Shown here: positions 25,494-32,409 of the stretch, piece after piece
Layout of the letters: each line of letters starts with the position of its first letter
How positions within the stretch are numbered: position 1 is the stretch's first letter
NCBI RefSeq assembly: GCF_900107455.1
Contig: NZ_FNQB01000002.1
Span: 1,860,001-1,924,000, forward strand
Direction: 5' to 3'
Source: Asanoa ishikariensis
GTDB taxonomy: Bacteria > Actinomycetota > Actinomycetes > Mycobacteriales > Micromonosporaceae
DNA length: 64,000 nucleotides
The notes under the pieces: model-generated
Told to the model about the DNA's origin: nothing
Database searches by the model: none
Seen by the model: only the letters and a program-made list of their open reading frames with translations
Translations under genes and position numbers: made by a program

Positions 25494-26251
25494 GCCAACA
25501 CCGCCACGAGGGCGATTGCGCCGGCGGCGATCGGGAGGGTCGCGGAGCGTACCCAGTCGGCGGTGGTGGCTCCTGCTCCTTCGGGGCGGGGAAGCCGCCC
25601 GGAGTAGCCGCGGGCGACCATGGCCAGGTAGACCCGCTCGCCGCGCTCGTAGGACCGGATGAACAACGCGCCGACGCCGACCGCGAAGGCCTTGACCTGC
25701 CACAGGAAGCGCGGGTCATAGCCGCGGGAGAGGCGCGCGACGCGCATCCGGCGGGCATCGTCGGCGAGGATGTCGAGGTATCTGAGCATGAAAGTCGCGA
25801 TCTGGGTGAAGACCTGCGGGCAGCGTAGCCGGTCCAGGCCGAGCAGCAGGTCGCGGGCGGTGGTGGTGGCGGCCAGCAGCAGCGAGGCCAGCACGCCCAG
25901 GGTGCCCTTGGCGAAGATGTTCCAGGCGCCGTGCAGGCCGTCGATCGACAACGACATGCCGAGCCAGTCGACCCGCTCGCCGTGCCCGGCGAACGGCAGG
26001 GCGATGGCGAGTAGCACGAACGGCAGCTCGATCGTGGCCCGCTTGGCCAGCCAGAGAGGCGGGACCTTGGCAAGGACCACCACCCCCACGAGAAGCAGGG
26101 CATAGCCGGCAAAGGCAATGAACTTCTCGCGGGGGGTGATCACCACGACGATCGTGAACAGCAGGGTTGCCACGATCTTCACCTCGGCCGGCAACCGGTG
26201 GAGCCGGCTGTCGTGGTCGAGGTGGAGAGGGTGAGCGTGGCCGGCGCCCAT
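25490..26251 (-). CDS. cbiQ: ECF transporter T component (CbiQ)
   Basis: A 253-residue transmembrane coupling protein. It has the N-terminal HPLHLDHDSRLHRLPAEVKIVATLLFTIVVV, about five helices, and the cytoplasmic Ala-Arg-Gly coupling signatures ARLSRGYDPR and MVARGYSGR that contact the ATPases. The His-rich N-terminus (GAGHAHPLHLDHD) may pass metal. Its ATG shares one base with the stop of the CbiN-like gene (TGATG), so translation is coupled. Confidence 0.9.
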   Translation of the reverse strand: MGAGHAHPLHLDHDSRLHRLPAEVKIVATLLFTIVVVITPREKFIAFAGYALLLVGVVVLAKVPPLWLAKRATIELPFVLLAIALPFAGHGERVDWLGMSLSIDGLHGAWNIFAKGTLGVLASLLLAATTTARDLLLGLDRLRCPQVFTQIATFMLRYLDILADDARRMRVARLSRGYDPRFLWQVKAFAVGVGALFIRSYERGERVYLAMVARGYSGRLPRPEGAGATTADWVRSATLPIAAGAIALVAVLA

Positions 26252-26625
26252 CAGGCGCTCGTCGCTCCCTCGGTGTGCTCGTTGCTGCTGCCGCCGCGCC
26301 GGCGGACCAGCCAGAAGACGCCGCCACCGATGGCGAAGGTGACCGCGACGCCCAGCACGCCGGACAGGCCGGTCGACAGGAACTCGTTGTCGATGCCCTT
26401 GATGCCGTAGTCCGCCAGCGGGCTGTCCTTCATCTGGTGGTCCTGCTCCTGCTGGACCATGCAGGTGCCGCCGGTGATGTTGTCGTCGGCGTCGAACGTG
26501 CAGCCCTTGCGGGCGGCCGCGTCCAGGCCGTCCGGGCTCGACGAGGCGAAGCTGGAGACCACGCCGGCCAGCAGGGCGGCGACCAGCAGGCCACCCGCGA
26601 TGAACCAACCGAGACGCTTCTTCAC
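26251..26625 (-). CDS. cbiN: PDGLE domain protein (CbiN-like component)
   Basis: A 124-residue membrane protein with two helices (residues 6-26 and 88-108). The loop between them carries SSPDGLDAAARKG, the motif that names the PDGLE domain, and ends with HQMKDSPLADYGI. This component assists CbiM in metal insertion into the transporter. Two Cys residues (CTF and TCM) in the loop are unusual and could form a disulfide. It lies between cbiM and cbiQ with 1- and 4-bp overlaps. Confidence 0.85.
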   Translation of the reverse strand: MKKRLGWFIAGGLLVAALLAGVVSSFASSSPDGLDAAARKGCTFDADDNITGGTCMVQQEQDHQMKDSPLADYGIKGIDNEFLSTGLSGVLGVAVTFAIGGGVFWLVRRRGGSSNEHTEGATSA

Positions 26626-27341
26626 GCCACACCTCCGACGGCGGGGGCGGGCACGGCCGGAACCGGGCTCGCGGTCTTGCGGAACCGGCGCAGGGCGTAC
26701 ACCAGGTCGGGCCGGACCCGCGCCACGGTGGCGACGGTGACCGCCGCGATCAGGCCCTCACCGATGCCGATCAGGACGTGCGCACCGGCCATCGTGCCGG
26801 CGATCGTGGTCAGGTTGAGCTCGGTCGTGCCGCCGAGCGCGTACTCGATCACGAACATCTGCGAAGCGATCACCACGCTGACCACCGACGCGACGAACGC
26901 GGTGATCGCGACGCCGCGCGGCGTCTTCGGCAGGATTCGGAGCAGGCCCGCGACGAGCAGGTAGCCGGCCGCCGTGCCGACCAGCGCCATGTTGGTGATG
27001 TTGAGACCGAGCGCCGTCAGCCCGCCGTCGGCGAACAACAGGCACTGGATGATCAGCACGGTCGAGACGCAGAGGGCGCCGACCCAGGGGCCGACGAGCA
27101 CCACGGCGAGCGTGCCGCCGAGCAGATGGCCGGAGACGCCCGGGAGCACCTGGAAGTTGAGCATCTGCACCGCGAAGATGAACGCCGCGACCAGGCCGGC
27201 CATCGGCGCCAACCGGTCGTCGAGATCAGCGCGTCCGCGCCACACACAGATCGCCAGCGCCGCCGCCGCGACAGCGGCGAAGATCGCCGACACCTGCGCG
27301 TTGACGATGCCGTTGGCGATGTGCATCGCCACACCGTTCAT
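26622..27341 (-). CDS. cbiM: ECF transporter S component (CbiM/NikM)
   Basis: A 239-residue substrate-binding membrane subunit with seven hydrophobic segments. Signatures are MHIANGIVNAQVSAI near the N-terminus, DDRLAPMAGLVAAFIFAVQMLNFQV, GTSGHLLGG-like GVSGHLLGGTL and LLFADGGLTALGLNITNMALV. The ATG at 27341 has a strong GGAGGGGGG ribosome-binding site, but CbiM/NikM proteins normally begin exactly at Met-His, where the free N-terminus binds the metal. An internal ATG at 27326 would restore that end. The Asp of the usual MHIPDG is Asn here. It starts the transporter operon behind a Nur-like box. Confidence 0.88.
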   Translation of the reverse strand: MNGVAMHIANGIVNAQVSAIFAAVAAAALAICVWRGRADLDDRLAPMAGLVAAFIFAVQMLNFQVLPGVSGHLLGGTLAVVLVGPWVGALCVSTVLIIQCLLFADGGLTALGLNITNMALVGTAAGYLLVAGLLRILPKTPRGVAITAFVASVVSVVIASQMFVIEYALGGTTELNLTTIAGTMAGAHVLIGIGEGLIAAVTVATVARVRPDLVYALRRFRKTASPVPAVPAPAVGGVA

Positions 27342-27437
27342 GGGACCCCCCTCCCCGAGGCGATCAAGCCGCCGGACTGCCGTGGTCACGGGTCGTGGCG
27401 GCGAGGTCGCCGGTAGCATATTGCGCCGGACCGGTTA

Positions 27438-27454
27438 TTGCATAGTCTTGGCAA
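27438..27454. promoter_or_regulatory. Nur-like (nickel-responsive Fur-family) box upstream of cbiM
   Basis: TTGCAT-AGTCT-TGGCAA lies 97 bp upstream of the cbiM start. It matches the Nur consensus of Streptomyces coelicolor, tTGCaa-N5-ttGCAA, in spacing and in all core positions except two. Nur represses nickel-uptake genes, so this suggests that the transporter carries nickel, or is at least controlled by it. No cobalamin riboswitch elements were found in the leader. Confidence 0.55.
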
Positions 27455-27582
27455 CAAGGACCGGCCGACGTAGTCCACCACGCACCCGTGATCATGGTCA
27501 ACACGACCGACAGACGGTTGGATCACACGAAATCCGCTGTTCACACAACAGATGCGAGAACGACGGACTCAAGCCCGGCCGG

Positions 27583-27897
27583 TCAGGCGTTGAGCCGCCA
27601 GATCGCCAGGTTGGGGGCGGCGGCGTAGGTCACCCAGGCCGCGTAGGGCACGAGCAACCAGGCGGCCCAGCGGTGCACGCGGTGGAAGAGCACGACGGTG
27701 GCACCGACCGCGAGCCAGAGCAGGCAGATGTCGACGAACGCGAGGCCGTACCGCCCGGCGCCGAAGAACAGCGGGGTCCAGGCGGCGTTGAGCAGCAACT
27801 GCGCGGCAAAGACTCGCAGGGCGAGGCCGAAGCCGGTCCGCTGCCAGACCAGCCATCCGGCGACAGCGATGGTGGCGTAGACCCCGCCGGAGACCGC
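27583..27897 (-). pseudogene. tspO/MBR remnant lacking its N-terminus
   Basis: The last 104 codons clearly encode the C-terminal two thirds of a TspO/peripheral benzodiazepine receptor protein: VYATIAVAGWLVWQRTG, QLLLNAAWTPLFFGAGRYGLAFVDICLLW and PYAAWVTYAAAPNLAIWRLNA. An in-frame TAG stands at 27898-27900, directly before this region. No ATG or GTG occurs before a TTG at 27798, and the Trp/Pro-rich first helix of the family is missing. The upstream DNA does not encode it in another frame. The gene is therefore 5'-truncated and probably inactive. Confidence 0.7.
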
Positions 27898-27946
27898 CTA
27901 ACCGCCGAACCGCGCCGACCATATCGCTGTTCATGAATCTGTGGTA

Positions 27947-27955
27947 GAAACTTTC
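27947..27955. promoter_or_regulatory. GAAACTTTC element upstream of the secreted glycosidase-like gene
   Basis: The symmetric nonamer GAAA-C-TTTC lies about 48 bp before the start of the DUF1906 gene. GAAANTTTC elements act as repressor-binding sites upstream of xylanase and other glycosidase genes in Streptomyces. One short site is weak evidence. Confidence 0.35.
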
Positions 27956-28002
27956 AAATCGCGAGGTGAGTGCGCAAGAAATCTTCGAAGAGGAGCGTGC
28001 TG

Positions 28003-29232
28003 ATGCGTGGGACTGTCGCACGGGTGCTCGGGTTGGTACTGGTCGCCGCTGCGTGGCTGGTGGTGCCGGCCTCCGGAGTGGCGGTGGCGGCCACGCCGCC
28101 GCAGCCTGGGACGTTTGTCGGGCGCGGGTTCGACACCTGCGCCGCGCCGTCTCAGGCGGCGATGAACGCGTGGCGGGCCAGTTCGCCCTATCGGGCCGTG
28201 GGGATCTACATCAGTGGCGGCAGCCGGTCGTGTGCGCAGCCGAACCTGACCGCGACCTGGGTCGCCAACCAGGTCGCCAACGGGTGGCGGTTGATTCCGA
28301 TCGAGCTTGGCTACCAGGCGCCATGCGGCACGCGTACGCCGAAGATGTCCGCCAACCCCGCCACCGCGCGCACTCAGGGTGGCAGCGCCGCCGACAGTGC
28401 GGTCAGTGCCGCCCAGGCGTTGGGGATCGGGGCCGGGAGCACGATCTACAACGACATCGAGCACTACCCGTCGACCGCGTCGTGCAAGGCCGCGGTGCTC
28501 TCGTTCCTGTCCGGCTGGACCGAGCGGCTGCACATCCGTGGCTACCTGTCCGGCATGTACTCCAGCGGCTCCTCCGGCATCCGCGACGTCTGCGACGCCT
28601 ACAACGACAGCGCGTACACCCGGCTCGACCAGCTCTGGATCGCCTGGTGGAACGGGGTCGCCGACACCGACGCGGGCGGCTACTGCCCCGACGACCACTA
28701 CGCGAACCACCAACGGTTGCACCAGTACGCGGGTGAGGTGACCGAGACCTGGGGCGGCGTGACGATCCGGATCGACCGCAACTACCTCGACGTGAGCCCG
28801 ACGCAGGACCCGCCGCCGGGGGAGGAGTGGACCGCGACCGTCGACAACACCGGGCCGGGCTTCACCGCCGGCGCCAACTGGGGCACGTCGGCGTTCTCGG
28901 CGCAGCGGTTCGGTGCGGACTACCGGTTCGCGAGCCCGGTGTCGTCGAGCGACGTCGCCTGGTACGCGGCGACCACCCCGGCCACCGACTCGTACGCGAT
29001 CGACGTCTGGTATCCGGCCGACGCGGGCTACAACAACCTGGCGCCGTACATCGTCGCGACGACGTCCGGCAACCAGTCCGTGACGGTCAACCAGCGTGCG
29101 GGCGGCGGTCAGTGGGTGCCGCTCGGCGTCTTCACCCTCCCGGCCGGCGCCGGCAACAAGGTCGGTGTGAGCCGGTGGACCAGCGGCACGGGTTACGTCA
29201 TCGCGGACGCGGTGCGGTTCACCCGGCTGTGA
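28003..29232 (+). CDS. Secreted DUF1906 (TIM-barrel glycosidase-like) protein with golvesin-type C-terminal domain
   Basis: A 409-residue exported protein. The signal peptide ends near VAVAA. Residues 40-260 match DUF1906, a GH25-like TIM barrel: GRGFDTCAAPSQAAMNAW, YRAVGIYISGGSR, TIYNDIEHYP (acidic catalytic-type strand), GYLSGMYSSGSS and LDQLWIAWWNG. The C-terminal 135 residues resemble the golvesin C-terminal/xanthan-lyase CBM-like fold (STVDNTGPGF-like opening, YAIDVWYPADAGYNNLAPY, VIADAVRFTRL). It probably degrades or binds cell-wall or extracellular glycans. The ATG at 28003 follows GAAGAGGAG; a GTG 11 codons upstream is possible. Its 3' end overlaps the convergent hydrolase by 14 bp. 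Confidence 0.78.
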   Translation: MRGTVARVLGLVLVAAAWLVVPASGVAVAATPPQPGTFVGRGFDTCAAPSQAAMNAWRASSPYRAVGIYISGGSRSCAQPNLTATWVANQVANGWRLIPIELGYQAPCGTRTPKMSANPATARTQGGSAADSAVSAAQALGIGAGSTIYNDIEHYPSTASCKAAVLSFLSGWTERLHIRGYLSGMYSSGSSGIRDVCDAYNDSAYTRLDQLWIAWWNGVADTDAGGYCPDDHYANHQRLHQYAGEVTETWGGVTIRIDRNYLDVSPTQDPPPGEEWTATVDNTGPGFTAGANWGTSAFSAQRFGADYRFASPVSSSDVAWYAATTPATDSYAIDVWYPADAGYNNLAPYIVATTSGNQSVTVNQRAGGGQWVPLGVFTLPAGAGNKVGVSRWTSGTGYVIADAVRFTRL

Positions 29233-29968
29233 AATGCCGCCGGAGCAGGTCGGTCACCCGGTCGGCCTGCTCCACATTGGCCAGATGCGCCGCGTCGGGC
29301 AGCACATGCGAGGCGCTGCCGGGAATGCCGTCCACAATGGCCTGAAGGAGAACCGGCGGCGTGGCCGGGTCGGCCTCGCCGGCGACCACCAGCGTCGGTG
29401 CGGTGATCCGGGGCAGCACCGGGCGCAGGTCCATGGCCGCGATCGCCTCGCAGCAACCGGCGTAACCCTCCGGGTCGATCGCGACCAGCGCCTTGGTGAA
29501 GGCGGCCACGTCGGACGGCCGTGCCCCGGGCGTGAACCAGCGCGCCACGACCGCGTCGGCGACAGCGCTCATCCCGGCCGCCCGTACGGTCGCCGCCCGC
29601 TCGTGCCAGCCGGTGGCCGGTGGCAGATGGGCGGCGGTGCACAGCAACGCCAAGCGGTCGACCCGCTCCGGTGCGTGCGCGGCCAGCCACATCCCGACCA
29701 TCCCGCCGAGCGACAGCCCGGCGTAGTGCACCCGGGCGAGGCCCAGGTGGTCGAGCAGCGCGAGCACGTCCTGGCCCAGGTCGGCCAGCGTGTACGGCCC
29801 TGGCGGCACTGGCGAGCCGCCGTGTCCACGATGGTCGAACGTGACGACCCGGAACTGGTCACGAAGCGCGGACATCTGCGGCGCCCACATCGCGCCGGTC
29901 GTGCCGAGGGAGCTGCCCAGCAACACGACCGGCGCGTCAAGAGGCCCGTGGGCCTCGTAGGCCAGCAC
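29219..29968 (-). CDS. Alpha/beta hydrolase, 3-oxoadipate enol-lactonase (PcaD)-like
   Basis: A 249-residue alpha/beta hydrolase. It has VVLLGSSLGTTGAMWAPQMSAL and FDHRGHGGSPVPPGPY, the nucleophile elbow YAGLSLGGMVG, the acidic residue in VVAGEADPATP and the His in LPDAAHLANVEQ. This order and wording match enol-lactone hydrolases of the beta-ketoadipate pathway. No other pca genes are nearby, so the true substrate may differ. The GTG start is 1 bp from the stop of the upstream gene on the same strand. Confidence 0.78.
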   Translation of the reverse strand: MLAYEAHGPLDAPVVLLGSSLGTTGAMWAPQMSALRDQFRVVTFDHRGHGGSPVPPGPYTLADLGQDVLALLDHLGLARVHYAGLSLGGMVGMWLAAHAPERVDRLALLCTAAHLPPATGWHERAATVRAAGMSAVADAVVARWFTPGARPSDVAAFTKALVAIDPEGYAGCCEAIAAMDLRPVLPRITAPTLVVAGEADPATPPVLLQAIVDGIPGSASHVLPDAAHLANVEQADRVTDLLRRHFTAG

Positions 29969-29969
29969 G

Positions 29970-30473
29970 TCAGTCGTTGAGGACCGTGGCGAGCTTGTCG
30001 CGGAACGCGCGCTCCGTGTCGGTGACCACGTCGCCGCCGATGCCGAGGATGCCGCCGCTGGGTGCCGCGGTGACCACCTGCTCGGCGATCGTCACCAGCC
30101 AGTGCTTGTAGGCGCCGGTGTCGCCCTCGCTGGCCTTCGCGGTCAGCAGCTCGGCGGCGGCGCGGGCGCGGGCCAACACGTCGGTGGCGTACGCGGCCGG
30201 GTCCGGCGGCTCGATGGCCGGCAGCTCCTCGCCGCTCTCCGGGTCGCCGACGCGGATGACGAGCTCCGCCGCGACGGCGGAGACCAGCTTGCTCGGCGAC
30301 TCGCGGCCCTCGGAGATCGCCTCCAGGCCGGCCGCGTTCTCCGCCAGGGTGCGGCGGGTGCCGTCGTGCTCGGCCGCGCTCGCGGCGGTCAGCACCGACT
30401 GCGGCAGGCCGACGAGCAGCCCCCACTCGGAGTCGGTGAAGCCGAACTCGGTGAAAACCGGAAGGTCAGTCAC
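29970..30473 (-). CDS. Conserved hypothetical protein
   Basis: A 167-residue soluble, Ala/Glu-rich and mainly helical protein: FTDSEWGLLVGLPQSVLTAASAAEHDG, SKLVSAVAAELVIRVGDP, VLARARAAAELLTAKASEGD and KHWLVTIAEQVVTAAPSGG. I do not recognise a named domain. The pattern of four amphipathic helices with a helix-breaking PSGGILGIGG loop near the end looks like a real fold, and codon bias is typical. It is coupled to the following PcaD-like hydrolase gene, with 1 bp between them. Confidence 0.7.
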   Translation of the reverse strand: MTDLPVFTEFGFTDSEWGLLVGLPQSVLTAASAAEHDGTRRTLAENAAGLEAISEGRESPSKLVSAVAAELVIRVGDPESGEELPAIEPPDPAAYATDVLARARAAAELLTAKASEGDTGAYKHWLVTIAEQVVTAAPSGGILGIGGDVVTDTERAFRDKLATVLND

Positions 30474-30510
30474 GTCGCGTACCCTTTCGTCAAGAACAGG
30501 AACAGCGTAG

Positions 30511-32151
30511 TCAACTCGGGTCGGCCACCAGCAGCCCCTGTTCGGAGACGACGGGCACCGACAGGGTCTTGTACCCGACTTCGTCGAAGAGCACCGTCAT
30601 CCGGTCCGCCTCGTAGCCCATCACCATCCCGCCGCCCCACTCGGCGTGCCGGACCGTGCTGTGCACCGGGAACGGGCCGACGGCGCCGTTGTCCGGGAGG
30701 CCCCGGCCGGCCACGCAGTTGTCGCAGTGGCCGCAGATGTGGTTCATCTTCTCGCCGAAGTACGCGAGCAGCGTCTGGCTGCGGCAGCCGCGCGCCTGCG
30801 CGTACCCGCGCATCATGTCTGTCCGGGATTTTGAGAGGTTCTGCTGCCGTTCGGCCTCGGCGAGAGCGAGCGCGGCGGCCTCGGCGGGCTGCGGCGCGTA
30901 CCGCGGACTGCCGATCTTGCCGCCCGATCGGGTGACGGCACCGCCGACGTGCTCCAGCAGGGCGACGAGCTGGCCGAGCTTGCGCGCGCCGAACCCGGTG
31001 CGCTCCCGTAGGGCCGCCTTGGTGAGCGGCCCGTCGGCGTGCAGCACCGCGGCGAGGTCCCGCAGGTCGTCCAGCGCGGGCAGCGCGCCGGTGAAGAACC
31101 GCTGCAACCCCTCGTCCTCGGCCCGCCAGAGCAGCAGGGTGCGGGCGGGCAACCCGTCCCGGCCCGCACGCCCGATTTCCTGCAGGTAGCTGTCCGGCGA
31201 GTCCGGCAGGGCGACGTGCGCCACCCAGCGGATGTTCGGCTTGTCGATGCCCATCCCGAACGCCGACGTGGCGACCATGATCGGCACCTTGTCGGCCAGG
31301 AACTCCTCGTGCAGCGTCTCGCGCGCCCCGGTCGCCATGCCGCCGTGGTAGTGCGCCGCCTCGTGGCCGGCAGCACGCAGCCGGGTCGCCAGCTCTTCGG
31401 CGCCGCGCCGGGTCGGCACGTAGACGATCCCCGGGGTCTCGCCCTCGGCCAGCAGCGCCTTGAGCCAGCGCCAGCGGTAGTCCTCCGTCGGGCAGTGCGT
31501 GGCCTCCAGGAAGAGGTTGGGTCGGTCGAGGCCGGTGACCATCACCTTCGGCCGTTGCAGGCCGAGCCGGGCGACGATGTCGTCGCGCACCGGGGGCGAG
31601 GCCGTGGCGGTCAGCGCCACCACTGGCGGCCGGCCGAGCTGCCGGATGACGTGGCCGAGCGCCAGGTAGTCGGGGCGGAAGTCGTGCCCCCACGCCGAGA
31701 TGCAGTGCGCCTCGTCGACCGCGACCAGCGACGGCTTGCAGGCCTTGACCTCGGCGAGCCGGTCGGGGTCGGCGAGCTGTTCCGGAGTGATGAACAGGAA
31801 CTCGGCGCTGCCGTCGCGCAGTGCGGCCAGTGCGGCCTGTTGCTGTCGGGGTGTCTCGGCCGACGAGACGCGCACCGCCTTTAACGGGGCCGCGCCGCGC
31901 CGCTCCAGCCCGCCGATCTGGTCCTGCTGCAAGGCGAGCAGCGGGGAGATGACCACGGTCGGGCCGGGAAGCTGGGTAGCCGGGACCTGGTAGAGCGCCG
32001 ACTTGCCGGCGCCGGTGGGCATGACGGCGAGCACGTCATGGCCGCGCAGGATCGCGCGCATCGCGTCGAGTTGGCCGGGACGCAGGGTCTTCCAGCCGAA
32101 GAGGGTACGGGCGGCCCGGCGCAGACGCAGGGCGGTGAAGGTCGGTTTCAT
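30511..32151 (-). CDS. recQ: RecQ-family ATP-dependent DNA helicase
   Basis: A 546-residue superfamily 2 helicase. The opening LFGWKTLRPGQLDAMRAIL is followed by Walker A MPTGAGKS (residues 44-51), DEAH (146-149) in the aromatic-rich VDEAHCISAWGHDFRPDY loop, the SAT-like TATASP motif, motif V FGMGIDKPNIRWVAH and motif VI QEIGRAGRDGLPA. The C-terminal zinc-type segment GCRSQTLLAYFGEKMNHICGHCDNC is present. The HRDC domain is absent; instead there is a short beta-rich tail (GGGMVMGYEADRMTVLFDEVG). It unwinds DNA 3'-5' in recombination and repair. Confidence 0.88.
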   Translation of the reverse strand: MKPTFTALRLRRAARTLFGWKTLRPGQLDAMRAILRGHDVLAVMPTGAGKSALYQVPATQLPGPTVVISPLLALQQDQIGGLERRGAAPLKAVRVSSAETPRQQQAALAALRDGSAEFLFITPEQLADPDRLAEVKACKPSLVAVDEAHCISAWGHDFRPDYLALGHVIRQLGRPPVVALTATASPPVRDDIVARLGLQRPKVMVTGLDRPNLFLEATHCPTEDYRWRWLKALLAEGETPGIVYVPTRRGAEELATRLRAAGHEAAHYHGGMATGARETLHEEFLADKVPIMVATSAFGMGIDKPNIRWVAHVALPDSPDSYLQEIGRAGRDGLPARTLLLWRAEDEGLQRFFTGALPALDDLRDLAAVLHADGPLTKAALRERTGFGARKLGQLVALLEHVGGAVTRSGGKIGSPRYAPQPAEAAALALAEAERQQNLSKSRTDMMRGYAQARGCRSQTLLAYFGEKMNHICGHCDNCVAGRGLPDNGAVGPFPVHSTVRHAEWGGGMVMGYEADRMTVLFDEVGYKTLSVPVVSEQGLLVADPS

Positions 32152-32190
32152 CGCGGAGCGGCGATACCCGGCGCACGGCGGCGCGAAACG

Positions 32191-32304
32191 CTATTTGAAG
32201 ATGCGTCGGATCGCATAGATGACAATCAGTATGCCGAAGATCGCACCGAAGATCTGGACACCCGGTATGTCGTACCAACTCACGTTGTCCGCCGCCCACC
32301 GCAT
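32191..32304 (-). CDS. 37-residue single-pass membrane peptide
   Basis: An open frame encoding MRWAADNVSWYDIPGVQIFG, then a hydrophobic helix of about 18 residues (AIFGILIVIYAI) and a basic end (RRIFK). The aromatic-polar head, single helix and cationic tail look like a genuine small membrane protein, not noise in a 70% GC genome. It is in the same orientation as recQ, 39 bp upstream of it, with a weak GAGTG before the ATG. The function is unknown. Confidence 0.5.
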   Translation of the reverse strand: MRWAADNVSWYDIPGVQIFGAIFGILIVIYAIRRIFK

Positions 32305-32341
32305 GCCGGCACTCTAGCGTCGCCAACAACTGGAAGGTTTG

Positions 32342-32370
32342 TTGACTATTTCCGAGGGCGGTGTGACCAT
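32342..32370 (+). promoter_or_regulatory. Candidate promoter of the GH3 gene
   Basis: TTGACT at 32342-32347 and GACCAT at 32365-32370 are separated by 17 bp, upstream of the GH3 start at 32410. The -35 is good. The -10 is poor but keeps the final T and the second-position A. Confidence 0.3.
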
Positions 32371-32409
32371 GGCACGGACGGACGTGGCCTAAACGGGGGG
32401 TATGTACAG

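Noticed and set aside
27342-27582. Cobalamin riboswitch before cbiM
   Set aside because: I looked for the B12 box (GCCACTG-type) and other conserved elements on the minus strand and found none; the Nur-like box is the better explanation.
27569-28021. 150-codon minus-strand frame over the tspO region
   Set aside because: Its translation is low-complexity Arg-rich sequence; the TspO helices are in a different frame that has no valid N-terminus.
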